A DNA stretch of 64,000 bases from RQOF01 sp964461135 (lineage in GTDB: Bacteria; Calditrichota; Calditrichia; RBG-13-44-9). Below the pieces are notes generated by a model. The model was given only the letters and a program-made list of their open reading frames with translations, did not search any database and was not told the DNA's origin. The stretch spans positions 62,001-126,000 of the forward strand of contig CAYWTB010000002.1 of NCBI GenBank assembly GCA_964461135.1. Direction: 5' to 3'. Positions 32,811 through 42,048 of the stretch are shown piece by piece (the stretch's first letter is position 1; each line of letters opens with the position of its first letter). The position numbers were made by a program, and so were the translations under genes.

Positions 32811-34241
32811 ATGGCCCGAGGTAAAAAGAAAAATGAACTGATCTTATCAGAGGATTTACTGGATAAAGGTATGCGGGTTCCTCCCCAGGCTCTGGAGGTT
32901 GAGAAATCCGTCCTGGGAGCCATGATGCTGGACAAGGAAGCGGTAGGAATATCCATAGAAAATATCGATGAAACCATCTTTTACCGAGATTCACATCGTA
33001 ATATTTTTCAGGCTATGGTATCCCTTTATGATAAGAACGAACCCATAGATGTAATTACCTTATCGGAAGAACTAAAAAAACGAAATGAGTTGGAGCAGGT
33101 CGGGGGAACGTATTATTTAACGGAGCTGGCCGCCAGTGTTCCGTCCGCGGCAAATATAGAATATCACCTGAACATCATCCGGGATAAATCCATTTTACGG
33201 CAGTTAATTGTGGTCTGCAGTTCCATTATAAAATCGGCATATGATGAGTCGGATAATGCCGAGAAAATTCTTGATATCGCCGAAGGAGAAGTACTGGGCA
33301 TTTCTCAAACCACCCGGCAGAAGAGTTATGAATGGGTTAAACCTCTCATTACGGCTGCCATTCAGGAGATGGAAAGGCTGCATAAAACTTCCCAAGAGGT
33401 GATTATCGGAGTACCATCCGGTTATCATGATCTGGATAATATTCTGGCCGGCTTCCAGCGGTCCGATCTCATTGTACTGGCCGGACGACCCTCCATGGGG
33501 AAAACTGCCTTCGCGCTTAACCTGGCGCGCAACGCGGCGGTAGATCATCACATTCCGGTTGGATTTTTCAGTCTTGAAATGAGCAATCAGCAACTGGTGC
33601 AGCGCCTGTTATGTGCCGAATCCGAGATCGATTCGCAAAGGCTCCGCACCGGACGACTCAAAGAAGCAGAGTGGCCAAAACTATCGCGCCGCATCGGGCG
33701 GCTGGTAGAAGCACCCATCTACGTCGATGATACACCTGCCATGGATATCCTGAAATTACGGGCCAGAGCACGGCGTATGGCGGTCGAGAAAAAGGTGGGA
33801 ATGATTCTGGTGGATTATATGCAGCTGATGGAAGCTCCGCGGGGAATGGACAGCCGGCAACAGGAAATTTCCTATATATCCCGCTCCCTGAAGACTCTGG
33901 CCAAGGAACTGAAAATTCCTGTAGTTGCTTTATCCCAGCTCTCACGGGCGGTGGAAATGAGAGAATGGAAACGCCCTGCCCTGGCCGACCTGCGTGAATC
34001 CGGGGCCATCGAACAGGATGCTGATGTCGTAATGTTTGTTTACCGACCCGAATTGTATGGAATTCCCAATTTCGATGATCATGATAAGACTCCCACTGAA
34101 AATATGGTGGAAATCATTGTGGGAAAACACAGAAACGGCCCAACCGGTTCCATCAAACTGGTTTTTATGAAAAATTACGGCAAATTTGCGGACCGCGCCC
34201 GTTATGAAATGGACACCATTCCCCAGGAGGCCGGATTCTGA
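32811..34241 (+). CDS. dnaB: Replicative DNA helicase
   Basis: The 476-residue hexameric helicase opens the replication fork. The N-terminal domain (PPQALEVEKSVLGAMMLD) and the RecA-like domain with Walker A AGRPSMGKTA, SLEMSNQQL, LVDYMQLM and DLRESGAIEQDADVV are intact and intein-free. GGGGAG precedes the ATG. This is the host copy; the phage-like loader at 7914-8765 could act on it. Confidence 0.96.
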   Translation: MARGKKKNELILSEDLLDKGMRVPPQALEVEKSVLGAMMLDKEAVGISIENIDETIFYRDSHRNIFQAMVSLYDKNEPIDVITLSEELKKRNELEQVGGTYYLTELAASVPSAANIEYHLNIIRDKSILRQLIVVCSSIIKSAYDESDNAEKILDIAEGEVLGISQTTRQKSYEWVKPLITAAIQEMERLHKTSQEVIIGVPSGYHDLDNILAGFQRSDLIVLAGRPSMGKTAFALNLARNAAVDHHIPVGFFSLEMSNQQLVQRLLCAESEIDSQRLRTGRLKEAEWPKLSRRIGRLVEAPIYVDDTPAMDILKLRARARRMAVEKKVGMILVDYMQLMEAPRGMDSRQQEISYISRSLKTLAKELKIPVVALSQLSRAVEMREWKRPALADLRESGAIEQDADVVMFVYRPELYGIPNFDDHDKTPTENMVEIIVGKHRNGPTGSIKLVFMKNYGKFADRARYEMDTIPQEAGF

Positions 34242-34359
34242 ACAGATCCTGAGGGCATGACTTTGATGGTCAAAATACATCTATGGTCCGAATTCCTTAA
34301 TTTTTTTGCTAAGAATTTTAACTTAAATAATAAAATAAACCAATCTAGGGAGAAACCTG

Positions 34360-37300
34360 ATGAAAGATATAACATTAATTCTAATCCTGTTATTTTTCTT
34401 CACTGGGATTCAGGCAGATACCCGATTGCTGAGATTTCCGGCCATTTATGACGATCAGATACTGTTCACCTATGCAGGCGATCTTTACACGGTGGCAGAC
34501 ACCGGCGGTATTGCCCGCAAGCTGACGTCTTCCATTGGATTCGAAATGTTCGCCAGATTTTCGCCGGATGGCAAACAAATCGCATTCTCCGGCCAGTACG
34601 ATGGAAATACCGAAGTATACCTGATGCCTGCTGATGGCGGGCAGCCTGTACGGCTATCCTATACTGCCACACTCTCGCGCGATGATGTTTCGGACCGTAT
34701 GGGCCCCAATAATATCGTAATGGGCTGGACGCCCGATGGAAATAACATCATTTTCCGCTCTCGCCGGAACAGCTGGGATCCATTTGTAGGTCAACTGTTG
34801 CTGATATCTCCCCGGGGAGGAATGTCACGCCAGCTTCCACTGCCGGAGGGGGGATTCTGTTCTTATTCACCGGACAGGACTAAACTGGCCTACAACCGCA
34901 TTTTTCGGGAGTTCCGTACCTGGAAAAGATACCGGGGCGGGATGGCGGATGATGTATGGATTTATGATTTTAATACCAGGCAGATCCGGAACATAACCAA
35001 CAATCCGGCCCAGGATATTATTCCCATGTGGCATGGAAACAATGTTTATTTTCTCTCAGACCGTGATGAGCAGAAACGAATGAACCTGTATGTATATGAT
35101 ACCACCAGCGAAGAGACCCGCAAACTAACCAATTTCATCGATTTTGATATCAAATTCCCCTCCATCGGCGAAAAGGCAATTGTATTTGAAAATGGCGGAT
35201 ATATTTACCGGTTCGATCTGCAGAATGAGGCCAATAAGAAAGTAAGCATCACAGTGGCCAATGATATGATTTACGGGCGTAATGAGATTAAGGATGTCAG
35301 CAAGGAAATCACCAATTATGAAATATCACCCAATGGTAAACGGGCACTATTTGGAGCCAGGGGGGACATATTCACCGTTCCGGCCTCCGAAGGTCAGACG
35401 CGCAATCTGACTCAGACCTCCGGTGTTCATGAGCGTAATTCCAAATGGTCGACGGACGGGCAATGGATTGCTTTTGTTTCCGATGCCAGCGGAGAGGATG
35501 AAATCACCATCCTGAAACCGGGAGGGGGCAATGAACCCATCCAGATAACCACGGGTGGGGTAGCCTATAAATACCAGCCATACTGGTCACCGGACAGTAA
35601 AAAACTGTTATGGGCTGACCGGCTGCAACGCCTGCGTTACGTGGATATAGATAGCAGAAAAATCACAGAAGTTGCCAAATCCGAGGTGTGGGAAATACGC
35701 GATTACTGCTGGTCCCCTGACAGCCGATGGATTGCATATGCCAAACAGGACCTTTCAGGTATGGATATTTTAAATATCTATTCACTCGATAATAACCTGA
35801 CTTATCCGGTTACCACAAACTGGTATGATTCATATAGGCCGGCCTTCAGCGCCGATGGCAAATATCTGTATTTTACCTCGGAGCGGGACTTTAATCCCAT
35901 CTATAGTGAAACAGAATGGAATAATGCCTATATCGATATGCAGAGGATCTACCTGGTTACCCTGGCGAAGGATTTAAAATCCTCTTTCGAACCGAAGAGC
36001 GACGAAGTGGAATTAAAAAAAGAGAATGAGAAAAAAAAGGAAAAAGCAAAATCCGGTAAAATTGTGGTAAAAGTTGATCCGGACGGCATTGAAAAACGGA
36101 TTATCGGTTTACCCATCCAGGCATCGCAGTACCGCCATATTACAGCCCTGGAAAGTACTGTTTATTATATCCGCCAGGGTTACAGAGAAAAAAAGGCTCA
36201 GCTGCTGCTGTTCGATCTGGCTGAAAAAAAAGAAATAGAGCTGGGACAATTTGATGGTTACGAGATTTCTGCAGATCAGAAAAAAATGATAGTGGGAAAG
36301 AATATGACCTATGCGATCATTGATCTCCCAAAATCTACAATTGAGATCAAAAAGAATTTGGATATTACAGGTATGAAGATGAACCTGGAGCGGGAAGCGG
36401 AATGGATGCAGATTTTCAGGGAATGCTGGCGCCAGATGAGGGATTACTATTATGCACCGAATATGGCTGGAGTTGACTGGAAAGCCATCGAAGAAAAATA
36501 TCAGCCCCTGGTTCCTTTTGTAAAGCAAAGAGCGGATCTCACCTTCATCATTGGTGAGATGATCGGAGAACTAAGTACCGGACATACTTATGTTGGCGGA
36601 GGCGATGAGCCGGAAGTGAAACGCATTAAAACCGGACTGCTGGGAGCCGTTATGAATAGGGATCTATCCAGCGGTTACTACCGGATAGATAAAATACTGA
36701 CTGGCGCCAACTGGGATACCACAATGCGCTCCCCTCTCACCGAGATCGGAGTGGATGTGAAAGAAGGAGATTATATTCTGGCAGTGGACGAGAAGCCCTG
36801 CAATAAGATGAATAATATTTATGAAGCACTGGTAAATAAAGCCGATAAACAGGTAAAGCTGCGAGTCAACAGTCAGCCCAGTGAAAAGGGCAGCCGGGAA
36901 GTGACAGTTATTCCTATCAGTGATGAATCCCCACTCTATTATCACGACTGGGTACAGGGAAATATCAAGAAAGTAAATGAGGCTACAGATGGAAAGGTCG
37001 GGTATGTTCACATTCCGGATATGGGAACTGATGGACTCAATGCTTTTGCAAAACATTTTTACCCACAGCTCAGGAGAAAAGCTCTGATTGTAGATGTACG
37101 GGATAACGGTGGAGGTAATGTATCACCCATAATTATTGAGCGGCTGCACCGGCAGATACAAATGATTGAAAAGGCCCGTAACAGCCTCCCGGACATCGAT
37201 CCTCATGCCATGGTCTGGGGACCGAAGGTATGCCTTATGAACGAATATTCCGCTTCCGACGGTGATATTTTTCCTTACCGTTTCCGGAAACTTAACATGG

Positions 37301-37596
37301 GAAAGCTGATCGGGCGCCGGACCTGGGGAGGGGTAGTAGGTATCCGTGAAACCCTGCCCCTGGTGGACGGAGGTTATCTGAATAAACCGGAATTCGCCAG
37401 CTATAATGTAGAAGGGACCAAATGGATAATTGAAGGTCATGGTGTAGATCCAGACATATATGTTGATAATGATCCGGCAAAACAGTATGAAGGCATAGAC
37501 CAGCAACTGAATAAAGCCATTAAAGTGATACTGGAGGAATTAAAAACCCAGGAAAAAACCATCCCGCCACCACCGCCATATCCGGGGGAAAAGTAG
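34360..37596 (+). CDS. Tricorn-type serine protease (S41 family)
   Basis: The 1078-residue protein begins with a secretion signal (ITLILILLFFFTGIQA). Residues 20-600 form beta-propeller repeats (PDGKQIAFSG, SPDSKKLLWAD, SPDSRWIAYAK), a Lys/Glu-rich linker follows at about 550-570, then the C1 domain with the catalytic His in LSTGHTYVGGGD (about residue 740), a PDZ domain (about 770-850), and the nucleophile Ser in NEYSASDGDIFPY (about 960). This matches the layout of archaeal tricorn protease and bacterial homologues, large peptidases that trim oligopeptides. The signal peptide places it in the periplasm or on the surface. Confidence 0.92.
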   Translation: MKDITLILILLFFFTGIQADTRLLRFPAIYDDQILFTYAGDLYTVADTGGIARKLTSSIGFEMFARFSPDGKQIAFSGQYDGNTEVYLMPADGGQPVRLSYTATLSRDDVSDRMGPNNIVMGWTPDGNNIIFRSRRNSWDPFVGQLLLISPRGGMSRQLPLPEGGFCSYSPDRTKLAYNRIFREFRTWKRYRGGMADDVWIYDFNTRQIRNITNNPAQDIIPMWHGNNVYFLSDRDEQKRMNLYVYDTTSEETRKLTNFIDFDIKFPSIGEKAIVFENGGYIYRFDLQNEANKKVSITVANDMIYGRNEIKDVSKEITNYEISPNGKRALFGARGDIFTVPASEGQTRNLTQTSGVHERNSKWSTDGQWIAFVSDASGEDEITILKPGGGNEPIQITTGGVAYKYQPYWSPDSKKLLWADRLQRLRYVDIDSRKITEVAKSEVWEIRDYCWSPDSRWIAYAKQDLSGMDILNIYSLDNNLTYPVTTNWYDSYRPAFSADGKYLYFTSERDFNPIYSETEWNNAYIDMQRIYLVTLAKDLKSSFEPKSDEVELKKENEKKKEKAKSGKIVVKVDPDGIEKRIIGLPIQASQYRHITALESTVYYIRQGYREKKAQLLLFDLAEKKEIELGQFDGYEISADQKKMIVGKNMTYAIIDLPKSTIEIKKNLDITGMKMNLEREAEWMQIFRECWRQMRDYYYAPNMAGVDWKAIEEKYQPLVPFVKQRADLTFIIGEMIGELSTGHTYVGGGDEPEVKRIKTGLLGAVMNRDLSSGYYRIDKILTGANWDTTMRSPLTEIGVDVKEGDYILAVDEKPCNKMNNIYEALVNKADKQVKLRVNSQPSEKGSREVTVIPISDESPLYYHDWVQGNIKKVNEATDGKVGYVHIPDMGTDGLNAFAKHFYPQLRRKALIVDVRDNGGGNVSPIIIERLHRQIQMIEKARNSLPDIDPHAMVWGPKVCLMNEYSASDGDIFPYRFRKLNMGKLIGRRTWGGVVGIRETLPLVDGGYLNKPEFASYNVEGTKWIIEGHGVDPDIYVDNDPAKQYEGIDQQLNKAIKVILEELKTQEKTIPPPPPYPGEK

Positions 37597-37755
37597 GATT
37601 CGGGAGGAAACTAATGGCGGAGAGGGGTTTAGGGTTTAGGGTTGGGTTGTCCCCGGGATAATAACTCTCTCCGGTCGTCTCGTCGGGAAGCCTTGGGCTT
37701 TGCACCTTAAGCCTTTCTCTTTCCTCTTTCTGATTTTTTGTTAGAAAACCACATA

Positions 37756-38814
37756 TTAAAGTATTTCTTCCACAGGCAATACACCGATGAACTGTCTTTC
37801 CGGATCAAGGAAATATAACTTATTGCTGTGGAATCTGATTTGGCTAACCGTAAGCGACGGCACCGGTTTTCCATCCGATTCAGTTAAAGATGATAAATCC
37901 AGTTTTTTAAAGATCCTGTAATTGTGATAATACAGAGCATTACAAAAAAAATCAAAATAATTGTATGGCCCATTTCCATAGGAAAAAGAAATATTTTGGA
38001 TAGTCTCACCATTAAAATCTAGTATCAGTAAATGCTGATTGCCGTCTTCGTTAGAATAGTATGATACAAAAACATAAATACTGTCACAGGCCATTCCGGA
38101 AAAAAAGTTTTTGTCCGGATCGAACAGGGACCATTCGGCATCACTGGAATCGACAGAAAAATTATATCTCCGGACAGATCCGGGCCATCCCCCGGTAAAA
38201 AGATAATCTTTATTCCCAGCGAGATATCTACCACCGATACTGCCGGGTAATATCAGTAGATCACAGGATTTGGGATTAAAAACTGAAATTCCGCCGGCTG
38301 AGGATGTGAAATATACTGCACTATCCAGCACCACAAAATTATAAATATCCTGTCCGGTAATATCATAAAGCCTGGCAAAAATTTCGGTATCGGCATATGG
38401 AAATTTATACATGGATACCAGGGTATCAATATCGATGAAGGTTGTATCTCTTAACCACCATCGGGTGGTAAAATGGTAAACCCTGACAAAATTTTCATAG
38501 ACATTCACCGGAAAAGAAAAATGTATGGAATATTCGTTACCGGATTTAACATATACCGGAGCCTGAGAATTATCCGGAACAAAGCTGCCGGTAATTTTCC
38601 GCCCGATCTGAATGGAATCGATCAACATCTCTTTGATAGTGGCATCAGGTGAATTTTCTACCATCAGGCTGTCATAATCTTCCAACCGAATATTTATTAA
38701 TTCTTTTAATGATTCCTGAAGTGAGGTATGCATCGGCGCCGGCCCGGTTAATTTTTCGGTGCAGGAGAAATTTATAATTATAAAAACAGTCATCAATAAT
38801 TTAATCCATTTCAT
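37756..38814 (-). CDS. Lipoprotein of unknown function (paralogue of the upstream gene)
   Basis: The 352-residue protein has a lipoprotein signal (LLMTVFIIINFSC, Cys18). It is homologous to the product of the gene just upstream: both have LxDYDSLM/AGYESMM near residue 45, a [YF]SIHFSFP/[YF]EFSFVMP strand pair, a DIDTLVSMYKFPY/DLDTLILTYKYPY block, and a C-terminal part of repeated beta strands suggesting a beta-propeller. The start overlaps the upstream stop as ATGA. The function is unknown; an envelope-located sensor or binding protein is plausible. Confidence 0.8.
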   Translation of the reverse strand: MKWIKLLMTVFIIINFSCTEKLTGPAPMHTSLQESLKELINIRLEDYDSLMVENSPDATIKEMLIDSIQIGRKITGSFVPDNSQAPVYVKSGNEYSIHFSFPVNVYENFVRVYHFTTRWWLRDTTFIDIDTLVSMYKFPYADTEIFARLYDITGQDIYNFVVLDSAVYFTSSAGGISVFNPKSCDLLILPGSIGGRYLAGNKDYLFTGGWPGSVRRYNFSVDSSDAEWSLFDPDKNFFSGMACDSIYVFVSYYSNEDGNQHLLILDFNGETIQNISFSYGNGPYNYFDFFCNALYYHNYRIFKKLDLSSLTESDGKPVPSLTVSQIRFHSNKLYFLDPERQFIGVLPVEEIL

Positions 38815-39989
38815 GGTTTCAGTACCTCCTCATTCTGATCCCGGGGATTCAAATGAGATGGTAAAGGAATTCTTTCAGTAATCCTCTGAGAAGTAGTGAT
38901 TCTGCCGGAATCGAACTCCGCTAACGGTATGGTGGAAATCAATTTCCTGTTGTAATCCGTGAAATATAGTTTACCGTCATAGGCCTGTATACCATCAACA
39001 GATTCAGCCGGATAAGGAATTTGTGACAACACTGCTCCCGAAGCCAGATCAATCCGGGTAATTTTATTTAGCCAGTCATAATTGGTATAAAGCAATCCCT
39101 CATTGATAGTAAGATAACGTCCTGAATGAAGTACCGGTTGGTATTCGAGCAGGTTTCCGTCCAGATCATATTTTAATAATACAGGTTGTCTGGTATTGCT
39201 GTCAAATGAGGCCACATATAAAAAATCATTATAAACTGCCATTCCCAGAATATCTGGGAAAAATTGAGAATAGGGGTATTTAATCTCCAGATCGAGGGAG
39301 TCTTTCATAAAATTATGCCGGAATATTCGGTAATGTTCATCATCCAGATACAGGTATTCCGGATTACCGGCAATGTGATCCCCGCCCGGAAAATAATATA
39401 ATATAGTCATCTTCTGAGTATCCAGGTCATATTCTGATACCTCGACCCATCCAAAACAATAAGAATAAAACTTTCTGCCGATCAGTACAAAATCCTGTAC
39501 TTGGCTCAGGTACTGATATTCATGAAATGCTTTCAGATTATCGATAAACATTTGGGTGGATGAATAGGGATATTTATAAGTCAAAATCAGAGTGTCGAGA
39601 TCAACATAACCATCTCTTTCCAGAAAAAATCTCAGGGAGAAGAAATATTCCCGCACGCTTTTGTTAAGAATTCTATGCGGCATGACAAACGAAAATTCAT
39701 ATTCCCTCTGATTTTTCCGATAAACCGGCGTCACCTGTTCCCTGGTATAGAAGCCGTCCAAATCTTTTTCACCCAGTTCAATTCTGGAAAACAGTTTTGA
39801 ATCGAGCCGGGTCCCGCTCCGGTTGGTGATCATCATACTTTCATATCCGGCCATGGTAATATCAACCAGCTGGCTCAATTCTTCAGAAGAAGGCTTTACC
39901 GGAGATTCAGGACTTATAATTTCCTGGTTTTTTTCACAGGTGGTCAACATAACAAAGTAAATTACAAAAAACAGGAGGGACTTTTTCAT
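38811..39989 (-). CDS. Lipoprotein of unknown function (paralogue of the downstream gene)
   Basis: The start is set at 39,989, where GAGGAG precedes the ATG; the frame extends to 40,004. The 392-residue product has a lipobox-like FVMLTTC. It shares the N-terminal domain and strand-rich C-terminal half (VLLKYDLDGNLLEYQPVL, ITRIDLASGAVLSQIPYP) with the protein encoded next, consistent with a six-bladed propeller of the NHL type, but I cannot name a family. Confidence 0.8.
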   Translation of the reverse strand: MKKSLLFFVIYFVMLTTCEKNQEIISPESPVKPSSEELSQLVDITMAGYESMMITNRSGTRLDSKLFSRIELGEKDLDGFYTREQVTPVYRKNQREYEFSFVMPHRILNKSVREYFFSLRFFLERDGYVDLDTLILTYKYPYSSTQMFIDNLKAFHEYQYLSQVQDFVLIGRKFYSYCFGWVEVSEYDLDTQKMTILYYFPGGDHIAGNPEYLYLDDEHYRIFRHNFMKDSLDLEIKYPYSQFFPDILGMAVYNDFLYVASFDSNTRQPVLLKYDLDGNLLEYQPVLHSGRYLTINEGLLYTNYDWLNKITRIDLASGAVLSQIPYPAESVDGIQAYDGKLYFTDYNRKLISTIPLAEFDSGRITTSQRITERIPLPSHLNPRDQNEEVLKP

Positions 39990-40509
39990 TTTAGCTCTCC
40001 TCACATATCCGGAAAAATAAAACTGTCTATACCTTATACATCCAAAGTAATTTAAAAGGTAGACAGCTTACACTACATGCCGCTTCATTCGAGAATCTGC
40101 CAGAGTCTATATTCAGATCAGCTCTATAAAAAATTTGCCCGGATTCTAGGTGTATAATTTAACCGATAAGAGGAAAATTTTCAATTGAAAAATTGTGATT
40201 TAAGAATTTGAAATACCACAATTTTTCGGAGTGCATACAGCAGGTTAGGGAGACTGGTACCAAACATAAGACTTTCTTCCCTTAACTCACACCTGCAAGG
40301 ATCCGACAGAGGAAAGCTGACAGCTTTTTTAACTGTATAAATATTAACAATATACCGATATTTTCTTCTCCGGGAGGCGAACTTGCACTACATCCGACGG
40401 TTGTTAAAACTCCATGATGTTTAAATTTGCAATCCACCAAAAAATAAAATTTTAAACCGGAGTGCCCGGAAAACTAAGATTAAACTGTTCGTTCGAAAAA
40501 AAATCAAAT
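39990..40509. other. 520-bp region without a recognisable gene
   Basis: I see no coding frame with plausible composition here. AAAGCT-gac-AGCTTT followed by T residues (about 40,313-40,330) is a short hairpin-like sequence. The promoter of the leftward lipoprotein pair is expected next to 40,020-40,060, but no clear hexamers stand out. Confidence 0.4.
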
Positions 40510-42015
40510 TCAATTTGGGTAAGGCACTGCAAACATTCTTAAGGTATGATCCCAGTTAATTTTTTCTGTTTCGGTCTGAACAAGTTCATCGTTTACTCTG
40601 ATCCTTATCTCAGAAAATTCGGACACTAATTTTCGATGTAATTCCTTTTTAGAATAATATATTTTATAGGCTTCCGGGCTGCTCATCCCGGGTAAAATTT
40701 CTGCAGGCAGTTTTATTGCGATATTACCTTTCCCACGGCTTTGCAGATAATAATTCTCCACATCAGCTGACAGGTGAAAATTCCTATAGATTTGCTCCAG
40801 GAAATAATGATATATCAATTCCTGTCTATAGTGCCGAACAGTAGAATCTATTTTTTCCGGATGATGCAAACCCTTCCGATTTGCCTCTTCCAATATAAAC
40901 TCATTTCGGATCATGATTCCAAGATCATCCTTAAATCGAGTAACCGAGCTAATTTGAGGTCGCTTATCAAATGGTAGATTCTCAAGTTTTTCAATGAAAT
41001 CTCCAATTGTCCACATTTTTTTATTACTGGTTATAAATGGCAGATTTAAATCATTATCTAAAGCAATTTTCAATTTGCCAACCTGGTCATCTTTTATCGG
41101 CACTATGCGTTGGAATTGTAACCGTTTTTTTTGCTCATCTTTGAATTCCAGTCCCCGAATGACTTTCCGAAATGCTTCTTTTTTTACTTTAATTTGAAAG
41201 GGATCCAGATAAGTTTTCAGGTATTCCCCGGCGGCAATTTCCTCTTTTCTTTTCTTTATCACCTTAAAAATCTGGCTTCGTTTTGCCTGGAACTCACTTT
41301 CACTTAGCATGATATTTTCTGTGCGATCCACGACCATTAAAATATGATAACCCCATTTACTGCGAACCGGTTCTGAATATTCACCCGGCTTTAACTGAAA
41401 TACTACATTTTCCAGGAATATATCCAGGTCGCCCCAGGAGACCTCACCAAGATCCGCCCCTCCTTTTTGGGGATCAACCTCATGGAAGATTTGTTTACTC
41501 AGCGTGTCGAAGGGAACACCCTGTTTTAACAAATTATAAATACGTTGTGCAGATGCTTCATCCGGGGCAAATAAATGCTTTACATGTAGCCTCACTCCCA
41601 TCTTTCTGAAAGCATCCCGCAATTCTACATCTCTAACCTGGACTTTATCGGAAACTTCCTGCTGATAGAAAGCTTGAATGATGGCTCTCTTATTCTCGTA
41701 GTTGATCTGTTTTTTTAAAAAGCCATTGTCTATCAAACCTATGCGCGAAGCAAGTTTATCCGATAGATTTTTATCAATCATAAAATCCAGATATTCCCGT
41801 AATCCCGCGTTTCCATTAAGATAGCCGGGAAAAGAAGGATCCACTTCGTACGAATTTCGAAATGCCTCTAAAGAAATTTTTTCATTTCCGATAATGGCAA
41901 TGGTATTTTGATCCAATGCCGATTCCCTTTGACAAGAGATCAATTGAAACAGTGCAATCACCAAAACCGAAATTCCCATTATGAAAAGTAAAGTATATTT
42001 TTCAAAAGAATTCAA
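40510..42015 (-). CDS. PpiC/SurA-type peptidyl-prolyl isomerase lipoprotein
   Basis: The 501-residue protein starts at TTG (42,015) after GAAGGAG and has a lipoprotein-like signal ending LFQLISC. A parvulin domain spans about residues 140-230 (VKHLFAPDEASAQRIYNLLK, QKGGADLGEVSWGDL, and PVRSKWGYHILMV), flanked by SurA-like helical segments. Such proteins assist folding of outer-membrane or secreted proteins. It follows the GH2 gene by 33 bp at the end of the glycan locus, so it may be a dedicated chaperone for the surface proteins; that is an inference. Confidence 0.85.
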   Translation of the reverse strand: MNSFEKYTLLFIMGISVLVIALFQLISCQRESALDQNTIAIIGNEKISLEAFRNSYEVDPSFPGYLNGNAGLREYLDFMIDKNLSDKLASRIGLIDNGFLKKQINYENKRAIIQAFYQQEVSDKVQVRDVELRDAFRKMGVRLHVKHLFAPDEASAQRIYNLLKQGVPFDTLSKQIFHEVDPQKGGADLGEVSWGDLDIFLENVVFQLKPGEYSEPVRSKWGYHILMVVDRTENIMLSESEFQAKRSQIFKVIKKRKEEIAAGEYLKTYLDPFQIKVKKEAFRKVIRGLEFKDEQKKRLQFQRIVPIKDDQVGKLKIALDNDLNLPFITSNKKMWTIGDFIEKLENLPFDKRPQISSVTRFKDDLGIMIRNEFILEEANRKGLHHPEKIDSTVRHYRQELIYHYFLEQIYRNFHLSADVENYYLQSRGKGNIAIKLPAEILPGMSSPEAYKIYYSKKELHRKLVSEFSEIRIRVNDELVQTETEKINWDHTLRMFAVPYPN

Positions 42016-42048
42016 CTTCTCGACTCCTTCAACCGGCAGATACTTAGT

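Noticed and set aside
37623..37645. Telomere-like GGGTTTAGGGTTTAGGG stretch after the tricorn gene
   Set aside because: Only two to three units in an intergenic gap of a bacterial chromosome; no longer array and no other signs of a chromosome end.
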